Source: Natrialba aegyptia DSM 13077 (lineage in GTDB: Archaea; Halobacteriota; Halobacteria; Halobacteriales; Natrialbaceae). From it: DNA of 32,723 nt. The position numbers and the translations under genes are program-made. The number at the start of each line of letters is the position of its first letter. Within the stretch, counting starts at the first letter, position 1. Below, one piece after another: positions 1 through 5,967 of the stretch. The stretch lies in contig NZ_AOIP01000020.1 in assembly GCF_000337535.1 (NCBI RefSeq), forward strand, positions 1 to 32,723, read 5' to 3'. The notes beneath the pieces are model-generated. The model was not told the DNA's origin and searched no databases. It was given only the letters and a program-made list of their open reading frames with translations.

Positions 1-25
1 GCTCAGAGATGTGTATAAGAGACAG
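1..25. other. Residual Nextera/Tn5 sequencing adapter at contig end
   Basis: Positions 7-25 read AGATGTGTATAAGAGACAG, which is exactly the 19-bp Tn5 mosaic end used in Nextera libraries. The six bases before it (GCTCAG) match the adjoining adapter bases (GCTCGG) with one mismatch. Open frames that start here give the peptides MCIRDR and MYKRQ, and the reverse frame ends in SYTHL; these are familiar adapter translations. The bases are synthetic, the assembled contig starts here, and genomic sequence begins at about position 26. Confidence 0.97.
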
Positions 26-460
26 GAGGAGGCCGGCTCACCGTCGATCGAGACACTTGCCGAAGGCGGGCTTCTCGATTTCCCCGCTGACGTTGCGTTC
101 GGACGGACCGATGCCGACGAAACGTTCCTCTATGCCTGCAACTTCGCAATCGGGCGGTTTGAGGCCGAAGAAGAGACCGCAGAGCCGAGTCTCGTTCGGC
201 TCGACGTCGGCGCAACCGGCGCGTTCTTCGAACCGAACGAGTTCGTCACAGCTGGTGAGACCGCAGACGATGAGGCAGCTAGCGAGTCGGATGATGATAC
301 TGAGATGGGAGACGCGGCTGATGACGGTGAGACGGATGCTCGAAACGATGGGAGTAATGGGGTCAGTGGAGACAACGGTACTGGGAACGAGAACGGAACC
401 GGAACCGGAACTGGAACCGGAACTGAGACCGGGAACCACGGGGATACCGAAGACTACTGA
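26..460 (+). CDS. C-terminal fragment of a probable SMP-30/NHL-type beta-propeller protein, 5' truncated
   Basis: The frame is open from the adapter junction to a stop at 458-460, so only the last 144 residues are present and the true start is missing. The first ~65 residues contain a pattern like FPADVAFG, then LYACNFAIG, then PSLVRLDVG, which resembles the last blade of SMP-30/gluconolactonase or NHL beta-propellers. The family call rests on that short match and is tentative. The rest is an acidic low-complexity tail of Asp, Glu, Gly, Asn and Thr that ends in alternating Gly-Thr, encoded by GGAACC/GGAACT-type hexamers at about 394-425. Such tails are common at the ends of secreted or surface haloarchaeal proteins. 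The adapter-derived Met codons at 9 and 11 must not be used as the start. Confidence 0.55.
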   Translation, partial: EEAGSPSIETLAEGGLLDFPADVAFGRTDADETFLYACNFAIGRFEAEEETAEPSLVRLDVGATGAFFEPNEFVTAGETADDEAASESDDDTEMGDAADDGETDARNDGSNGVSGDNGTGNENGTGTGTGTGTETGNHGDTEDY

Positions 461-640
461 CGACAGTTCCAGCACCCGCTGATGGACGGGCAGCAGTGAA
501 CTCGCTGTTGTCTCCTGGGGTGCGCGATAGAACGCAACCGAATGCGGTGGCGACGGATCGATCGGGCGGCGTCTGCGTTGAGTTCGATAGAGAAGTACCT
601 CGTGATTCGTGAGAACGGCAACCGCAAAGGGGAGAACCGA

Positions 641-1030
641 TCAGATGACGCGGTTCTGCAGGTAGTCGAGGTGCTTTGCGTTGTAGACGATTTTGACCTC
701 GTCGGTCTCGGCGGAGCCGATGCAAGTCAGACGGACGTTCTTGTCTTCGACCTCCTCGTCGGAGAGAATCTGCTGCATGTCCATCTGGATTTCCCCCTCC
801 TTGACGATGGCAGCACAGTTCGCACAGGCACCGGCACGGCACGAGAAGGGCCAGTCGTAGCCCTGGGCCTCAGCCGCTTCGAGGATGTATTCGCCCTCGT
901 TGACCTCGAGGGTGCCGTAATCCTCTTCGTCGAGCCCGGCATCTGCTGCCTGGCCGAAGAGGTCGTCATCATCCATGTCCCAGCCTTGGTCGTCCAGCAC
1001 TTCGTAGTTGAGGTATTCTACCGTGGGCAT
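641..1030 (-). CDS. Halobacterial-type 2Fe-2S ferredoxin
   Basis: This 129-residue cytosolic electron carrier matches the halobacterial plant-type ferredoxin in length and layout. Four cysteines, C64, C69, C72 and C103, give the C-x4-C-x2-C...C pattern that binds one [2Fe-2S] cluster, within [10 protein letters not shown] and LTCIG. Residues ~10-40 form the very acidic insertion ([11 protein letters not shown] onward) typical of haloarchaeal ferredoxins and linked to salt tolerance. In this family the protein accepts electrons from 2-oxoacid:ferredoxin oxidoreductases. The ATG at 1030 gives MPTVEYL, the expected N-terminus, so the longer open frame to 1234 is not used. The gene is convergent with the 26-460 gene and has its own upstream region, which contains the remnant of a permease gene. 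Confidence 0.95.
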   Translation of the reverse strand: MPTVEYLNYEVLDDQGWDMDDDDLFGQAADAGLDEEDYGTLEVNEGEYILEAAEAQGYDWPFSCRAGACANCAAIVKEGEIQMDMQQILSDEEVEDKNVRLTCIGSAETDEVKIVYNAKHLDYLQNRVI

Positions 1031-1157
1031 CAACCGGCGGTTCGAGTCCCGCACTGGTATAGCTTGCTGTTCGGTTTTCAATGGTTTTTGAACCAGAATT
1101 TGGCGTTCGTCTGAAACTGATCGCTGAACTCGAGGTAGAAGACGGCCGGTACGCGAC

Positions 1158-1493
1158 TCAAAGCGGCACCAGGACGAAGAAGCCGTAGGGCAGTCCGAGG
1201 GATGCTGAGGGGCTGATAATCCAGAAAGAGACAAGGCGTGCGATCGTTGGCCGAACGAGGTCGTCTGCGTCGACCATTTCTTCGGGATCTTCCTCGCCGA
1301 TTTTGGGCACTTCGTTCGAGTATCCTGTGTTACTGCGCCCGTCGTGAACTCGAGTTCTTCGTCGTCGCGGCCGTTTTGCCGGTGACACTGGTCCCAACTG
1401 CTGGTCCCCAGGCGATGCTTATAGACGAGCCGCCGATAGTGAAGCCGACGGAGAGGCGACGAGAATTCCGAGTCGCAAGATCACAGAGAGCAT
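1158..1493 (-). pseudogene. Remnant of a PiT-family phosphate permease with a large internal deletion and frameshifts
   Basis: Read on the minus strand, 1493-1453 gives an N-terminal stretch containing LRLGILVAS. After a frameshift, 1452-1393 gives [19 protein letters not shown], close to [20 protein letters not shown] of the permease at 4657-5820. It continues as far as SVTGKTAA, matching the next residues of intact permeases. Sequence resembling the C-terminal part follows at once: ELEFTTGAV, then in another frame [18 protein letters not shown] and YGFFVLVPL, matching TKIGEAEPNEVLDAGSLF and YGFFVAVPFV. Roughly 270 central codons are missing. The remnant lies just beyond the 3' end of an intact paralogue on the same strand and looks closest to the more distant copy (4657-5820). 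It cannot make a working carrier. Confidence 0.88.
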
Positions 1494-1584
1494 GGCCCAT
1501 AGACACGAAAGTCGGAAAAATCCGTTTCCAAGTACCGAGTGACTGCCAACGTGGCTGAGAGCTACCGAACGCCCGCTAACGAGT

Positions 1585-2808
1585 TCAAAATCCGAATATC
1601 GGCACGAATCTGAACGTGAGATAGGCACCGACTGTCGAGATGATCGGGACGACGTTTTGCATGAGGATGACGCGAGCAGTCGTCGATGGGTCGAACAGGT
1701 CGGAGGCGGCGGGGATGTCTTCGGGTTTTTCCTCGCCGATTTTCGGAGGTGTTTCGCCGGCTTCTTCGGCGGTGAGTGCCCCGATCGACACTCGTGTTTC
1801 TTCACCGGCTCTGACGCCGGAGAGCGTCGTTGTTCGGGTCGCTCGTCCCCAGCCGAGGCCGATGATGCTCATCGTTGCCACGACGACGAAGCTAGCGGGA
1901 ATGCCGATCCAAGAGAGGCCGGTGACGATGGTCGAACTGATGACGGCGACGATGATCGCTGCTGTCAGCGGCAGGTTCGTGATGTCGTTGCCGAGCGTAT
2001 CGAGCGTGCGGCGCGCAATCGTGAAACAGCCGATCGCGACGGCAGCCGAGCCGATCACGATCAGTGCGGTCATATCGATCGGAACGGCGGTCGAGCCGAT
2101 CGCGAGTTCAGTTCCGGAGCCGGAAACGGTGCCGTAGATCGGGGCGATTGCGTTCGCGATGTTGCTCGTTCCGGACGAAAAGCCCATGAGACAGCCGATG
2201 GCGACGACGACGAACGCACCGGTGATCTCGCGGCGGTTCGTGCCGTCGCCGAACCGGAGTCGAGGGAGCGTTCCGCTCCGGTCGATGGTGATCATTTCGC
2301 GACCCTCGCGGTTCGTTTCGATTGCAACCCACTCGTTGATTTTCGGGTAGAAGTACCGGCCGACGACGCCGGCGACCCAGAAGCCGGTGATCGGTGCAAC
2401 GACCCACCAGATGACGATTTCGCCGAGAACGTCCCAGGCGAGTTCACCGGTTGCGAGGCCGAGTGCGGCGATAGCGCCGACGGCGGTCATCGAGGTGGAG
2501 GCGGGGACGCCGGCGTAGTTGCCGAGAAAGAGTGCGCCGCCGATGAAAAAGAGGACGGCGACGTTCGAGCGCATCGTAAACACGCCGGTGTCGTGGACGA
2601 GGTCGTTACCGAGGGTGTCGACGACCTGCGGACCGATCGTGATCGCGCCGAGGAAGAAGAACACGGCCATCAACCCGGCGGCCAGTACCTTCGTGATTAC
2701 GTTCGCGCCGACGGCGGGGCCGAACGCGGGGCCGGTCGTCGCTCCGCCGATGTTGTACCCGACGAAGATTGCGACGAGAATTCCCACGATAAGCAGTACT
2801 TCCGTCAC
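1585..2808 (-). CDS. PiT-family inorganic phosphate permease (paralogue 1)
   Basis: This 407-residue integral membrane protein has the inverted-repeat architecture of PiT (Pho-4) carriers, which take up inorganic phosphate with a cation. The N-terminal signature GYNIGGATTGPAFGPAVGAN and its counterpart in the second half, SSGTSNIANAIAPIYG, carry the paired Asn/Gly substrate motifs. About ten hydrophobic segments are visible. A hydrophilic region before the last helix contains KIGEEKPEDIPAASDLFDP, a motif also found in the neighbouring paralogue and in the remnant. The start is GTG at 2808, supported by a TATA-like box at 2834-2839, which implies a leaderless transcript. PhoU-like genes, often found beside PiT carriers, are absent here. 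Phosphate is the family substrate; specificity is inferred. Confidence 0.92.
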   Translation of the reverse strand: MTEVLLIVGILVAIFVGYNIGGATTGPAFGPAVGANVITKVLAAGLMAVFFFLGAITIGPQVVDTLGNDLVHDTGVFTMRSNVAVLFFIGGALFLGNYAGVPASTSMTAVGAIAALGLATGELAWDVLGEIVIWWVVAPITGFWVAGVVGRYFYPKINEWVAIETNREGREMITIDRSGTLPRLRFGDGTNRREITGAFVVVAIGCLMGFSSGTSNIANAIAPIYGTVSGSGTELAIGSTAVPIDMTALIVIGSAAVAIGCFTIARRTLDTLGNDITNLPLTAAIIVAVISSTIVTGLSWIGIPASFVVVATMSIIGLGWGRATRTTTLSGVRAGEETRVSIGALTAEEAGETPPKIGEEKPEDIPAASDLFDPSTTARVILMQNVVPIISTVGAYLTFRFVPIFGF

Positions 2809-2833
2809 GTGTTGGAGTCACGCGATCCGACCC

Positions 2834-2839
2834 TAAAAA
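2834..2839 (-). promoter_or_regulatory. TATA-like box for the permease at 1585-2808
   Basis: On the minus strand the sequence is TTTTTA, centred about 28 nt before the GTG start at 2808. This is the usual spacing of haloarchaeal leaderless promoters and supports the GTG start. Confidence 0.6.
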
Positions 2840-3082
2840 CGCGCCTATTCCGGTCGGCTCCGACGAGGGTGGACGGCCATGTTTGCGACGGCTGGTGCGT
2901 TTCTCATCAACGCGGAGCGGTGAGACCCAAAGCGTTTCACCGAATCGGATCCTGTATTACAATAGCATGTTGCCACGCGTATCATCGACTCGGTGGGGAG
3001 GCGTTCGGCGGAGTGAACGGCTGTTGTCGTGGTCGCAGGCGCGACTGCTGGTGACTGGTGTGGGTTTGGATATTTTCTTTCA

Positions 3083-3622
3083 ATGAGACCGGCACGTATC
3101 GACGCGATCGTCGACCTCGCGTACGGCGCGTTGATCCTCCTCTCGGTTGTCTTGATCGCGACGCTCGACATACAGGTTGGGCTGGTGTTCGGGTTGGGTG
3201 TGTTCGTCTCGTACGTACTCCACGTCGTTTGGAAGATGGCCCGGTTCGATCCGGACTGGATGACGACGGCCGTTCAGGAGTCCGTCGAGCAGACTGTTGG
3301 GGAGACCGTCGAAGAACGGGTCGAACAGACGGTCGAAGAGACCGTCGGCGAGACGGTCGAGCAGACTGTCGGAGAAACGGTCGAAAAACAGGTCGGGGAC
3401 ACCGTCGAGGAGACGGTCGAGCAGACTGTCGAGGAACAGGTCGGACAGACGGTCGAGGAGACCGTCGGCGAGACGGTCGAACAAACGGTTGGCGAACAAC
3501 TCGAGCAGGTCCAGTCACAGGTCGAATCGGTGGACGAACGCATCGATCGCCGCCCTCGCGAGGACCAGGTCGAGGAACTCATCGAAGAGTCGACCGAAGC
3601 GGACGACGACGCCGAGAATTGA
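3083..3622 (+). CDS. Two-helix membrane protein with an 18-unit tetrapeptide-repeat tail
   Basis: The protein has 179 residues and I do not recognise its family. Residues ~8-52 form two hydrophobic helices (AYGALILLSVVLIATLDI and LVFGLGVFVSYVLHVVW). Residues 69-140 are exactly 18 four-residue units of the form [E/G]-x-[T/Q/R]-V (the last unit ends in Leu), such as EQTV, GETV and EETV, with Val at every fourth position. The last ~39 residues are charged (EDQVEELIEE then an acidic end). A long helix or coiled-coil stalk projecting from the membrane is likely, possibly for oligomerisation or contact with another protein. The ATG at 3083 is preferred because the helix pair follows directly. The gene sits between two PiT permeases on the opposite strand, with no obvious operon partner. 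Confidence 0.8.
   Translation: MRPARIDAIVDLAYGALILLSVVLIATLDIQVGLVFGLGVFVSYVLHVVWKMARFDPDWMTTAVQESVEQTVGETVEERVEQTVEETVGETVEQTVGETVEKQVGDTVEETVEQTVEEQVGQTVEETVGETVEQTVGEQLEQVQSQVESVDERIDRRPREDQVEELIEESTEADDDAEN
3287..3502 (+). repeat. Coding 12-bp tandem repeat, 18 units
   Basis: This 216-bp stretch encodes residues 69-140 of the 3083-3622 protein as 18 degenerate 12-bp units such as GAGCAGACTGTC and GGCGAGACGGTC. No unit is shortened or lengthened, so the frame and the four-residue register are kept throughout. Longer blocks recur: GAGACGGTCGAGCAGACTGT appears at about 3352 and again at about 3412, which suggests growth by duplication of several units at once. Confidence 0.9.
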
Positions 3623-3728
3623 GACGGACTGCTGTCAGTCAGTTCCGGCGCACTCCCAGGACGGGTCGCGGGTGGTCGGGAATCAACATAGCAGAGTGTA
3701 TGATCGCTCGTCGACCCGTCGACTCATC

Positions 3729-3956
3729 TTACCGCACGACAACGACAGGGACCGAAGATCGATTGACGACCTTTTTGGCGACGTTGCCGACGTAGAGGTA
3801 CTCCGAGACCGAACCGCCGTGACTGCCGACGACGCCGGTCTCGTAGTCATCCGCGCGGTCGATGATCGCGCGAACGGGATGCCCGAGTTCGACGACGGTA
3901 TCGAGTTCAGCGTCACTAACCACAGGAAAGCAGTGACCGCCAGCAGATTCATTATC
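3729..3956 (-). pseudogene. 5'-truncated universal stress protein (UspA) remnant
   Basis: The open frame encodes only the C-terminal half of a UspA-fold protein. VVELGHPVRAIIDRADD is followed by the nucleotide-binding loop GSHGGSVSEYLYVGN (G-x2-G-x9-G) and the final strand VPVVVVR. Complete family members are about 140 residues long; here about 75 codons are open, with an in-frame stop at 3957-3959 and no N-terminal strand in any frame upstream. A GTG at 3923 would allow a 64-residue product, but it would lack the first beta-alpha units of the fold. UspA genes are often found near transporter genes in haloarchaea, so it may once have accompanied the flanking phosphate permeases. Loss of function is inferred. 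Confidence 0.78.
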
Positions 3957-3996
3957 TCAGTTCTATTATCGAGAGTCGGAGAAGGGTTTTTACTTC

Positions 3997-4439
3997 ATGG
4001 ACGGCACCGTTCGGACAGTGTCCAGTAGTGACTCTCAGAACGTTTTAAGCGGTCTGACTAAAGGGTCGTTTGGGGCTGGGTTCTTCTCGGTCTTGCTTCG
4101 GTTCCGCTTACACTCATCGTCTCGCGGGAAAGTACAACCCTCGTTCATGGTGGTCCGATGATAGCGGTTGGACTTATCGTTGGATACCTCTACGATGGAA
4201 GATCCACTGACAGTTCTCGAGCCGGATTAATTGGCGGTTTTGCTGCGTCAGTCGGGGGAATTATGGCATTTGGCACAGGAGCGGTTACGAGAATTCCCAC
4301 GCCCCTAACTGAAAGTTCGGTAATCGAGATCGTTACAATACCGTTTGTGCTCATGCTGCTGACCCTGTGTTTTGCTGCACTAGTGATGATCTGTGCAATG
4401 GTTGGAAACTGGTTGGCGACAATCAGCCCTCGTTTCTGA
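3997..4439 (+). pseudogene. Small haloarchaeal membrane protein gene, probably frameshifted near its 5' end
   Basis: The clear part is 4158-4439, which encodes 93 residues with hydrophobic helices and a Gly-rich turn (MIAVGLIVGYLYDG, then AGLIGGFAASVGGIMAFG, then a C-terminal helix). The pattern resembles small DUF5518-type proteins of haloarchaea; this is a weak resemblance. The same frame is open back to 4062 and encodes another likely helix (WVLLGLASVPLTLIVS) but has no ATG or GTG before 4158. The adjoining frame has an ATG at 3997 and runs into this region. Reading 3997-4439 as one gene leaves the length one nucleotide short of whole codons, which fits a single-base deletion near 4075. 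If 4158 is the real start, a first helix has been lost. The function is unknown. Confidence 0.5.
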
Positions 4440-4521
4440 TCTATTGGACACACAGATAATCGACGACAGTCCAGACGGTTGGTCTATTTTCTCCGTCCCG
4501 TCGTACGTATCCTGAAACTGG

Positions 4522-4648
4522 TAGGAGTCACGGGAGGGGGTGATGGTGGCACAGTCGGTAGAAGCGTAGGGTGGTGAGGTGGTGAAAGCAATGGGACGGT
4601 GAGGGCGGTGGAAGCAGTGGGGGTGGCGAAGGTCACGGTCTAGGAGGG
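4522..4648. repeat. G-rich low-complexity tract with imperfect internal repeats
   Basis: The plus strand is strongly enriched in G, with seven runs of three or more G (for example at 4532-4534 and 4536-4540) and recurring GGTGG words. Two ~25-bp blocks resemble each other: GGTGAAAGCAATGGG and GGTGGAAGCAGTGGG. The tract lies just past the stop of the minus-strand permease at 4657-5820, so its transcript end would be C-rich. No gene is apparent in 4440-4656. Confidence 0.7.
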
Positions 4649-4656
4649 ATGAACGA

Positions 4657-5820
4657 TCAGACGAACGGGACGGCAACGAAGAAGCCGTACGCCAGAAGCG
4701 TCGACATCGCCGGCCCGATGATCCACATCGAGATGTACTTCATCACGGCTCGCGGGTTGAACAGGCTCCCCGCGTCAAGAACCTCGTTGGGTTCGGCTTC
4801 CCCGATCTTCGTGACCGGGGTATCCGGTTCCGCTTTTAGTGCGCCAGTCGCGAGTTCAGCGTCGGCTTCGCCGCGAATCGCTTGGCGGGCCGTGACGGGT
4901 CGGGTCGCTCGTCCCCAGCCCAGGCCGACGATCGTCATCACCGACGCCATCACGAGACTGATCGGGATGCCGGCCCACGAGAGCGCGGTCGTGATCGTCG
5001 AGGCGGTGAGCATGACGACCAGGGCGGCCAGCAGCGGGATGTCGCTGAGTTCGCTGCCGACGGATTCCATCGTCCGTCGAGCGATGGTGAAGCCGCCGAA
5101 CCCGATCGCCACCGTCGCGATGATGATGGCGGGGTTCCGATCGAGCGCCCCGCTGCTGACGAGCGGTGCGACGGCGTTCGGGACGTTGCTCGCGCCCGCG
5201 CTGAAGGCCATGTAGCAGCCGATGACGAAGACGACGCACGTCCCGACGAGTTCCTGAATCGTCGTGTTCGGTCCGAGCGTCGGCTTCGGAACCGAGCCAC
5301 CGCGATCGAGGGCGAGCAACGGTCCCTCGGAGGCTCGAATCTCGAATCGGCGGTTGAGTTCCGGGTAGACGTACCGACCGACGGTCGCGCCGATCCAGAA
5401 CCCGATGATCGGGGTGACGACCCACCACGAGACGATCCTGCCGATTTCCGCGTAGTTGACCGTGTCCGTCGCCAGCCCCAGCCCGGCGATCGCGCCGACG
5501 GTTACCATCGAGGTCGGGACGGGAACGCCGAAGACGTTCGCGATGAGGATTCCCAGCCCGATGAAAAAGAGGACGGCGACGCCGGCGGCGAGCGAGATCT
5601 CGATCGTGATAATCCCCTCGCTCAGCGTGTCCATCACGTTTCGGCCGACGGTCCAGCCGCCGAGGAAGACGAAAACCGTCATCAGCCCGGCTGCGGTGGC
5701 CTTTCGGAGCAGTCCGGCCCCGACGGCGGGCCCCCATGCGATCCCCGTCGACGACCCGCCGATGTTGAATCCGACGAATATTGAGGCGACGATCCCGACC
5801 AGGAGCACGGTTTCCACCAT
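4657..5820 (-). CDS. PiT-family inorganic phosphate permease (paralogue 2)
   Basis: This 387-residue PiT carrier has the same plan as the protein at 1585-2808. The N-terminal signature is [20 protein letters not shown] and the second-half signature is SAGASNVPNAVAPL. Around ten hydrophobic helices are visible, and the C-terminal hydrophilic loop again contains the conserved KIGEAEPNEVLDAGSLFNP. The role by family is phosphate uptake at the cell membrane driven by a cation gradient. The ATG at 5820 starts with MVETVLLVGIVASIF, the expected first helix. The 1158-1493 remnant resembles this copy most closely (shared [12 protein letters not shown] and WII near the end). Keeping two full copies may give different affinities or regulation, but nothing in the sequence shows which. 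Confidence 0.92.
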   Translation of the reverse strand: MVETVLLVGIVASIFVGFNIGGSSTGIAWGPAVGAGLLRKATAAGLMTVFVFLGGWTVGRNVMDTLSEGIITIEISLAAGVAVLFFIGLGILIANVFGVPVPTSMVTVGAIAGLGLATDTVNYAEIGRIVSWWVVTPIIGFWIGATVGRYVYPELNRRFEIRASEGPLLALDRGGSVPKPTLGPNTTIQELVGTCVVFVIGCYMAFSAGASNVPNAVAPLVSSGALDRNPAIIIATVAIGFGGFTIARRTMESVGSELSDIPLLAALVVMLTASTITTALSWAGIPISLVMASVMTIVGLGWGRATRPVTARQAIRGEADAELATGALKAEPDTPVTKIGEAEPNEVLDAGSLFNPRAVMKYISMWIIGPAMSTLLAYGFFVAVPFV

Positions 5821-5967
5821 CGGTTGGTACTATCGGTCTCTCCATGAAATACGTATTGGGACGACGAATCACTCAGTTGAGGTATGTGACACGGAACAAC
5901 ATGACACATAGCATCCGACGGTCGTTCGCCGGTCTGATCCGATCCTAATAAAACATTGATAGTTCGG

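Noticed and set aside
1028..1052. Sequence GGTTCGAGTCCCGC, which looks like the T-arm of a tRNA
   Set aside because: The stem does not pair properly (C-C and G-G mismatches), no acceptor stem or anticodon arm fits upstream, and the bases overlap the ferredoxin start. It is a chance match.
2879..2923. Short plus-strand open frame MFATAGAFLINAER
   Set aside because: It has only 14 codons with no promoter or family pattern and lies in the upstream region between a permease and the repeat protein.
1657..3054. A 465-codon plus-strand open frame over permease 1
   Set aside because: It is antisense to an intact PiT permease. The product is rich in Asp, Arg and Cys in a pattern typical of reverse-strand shadows.
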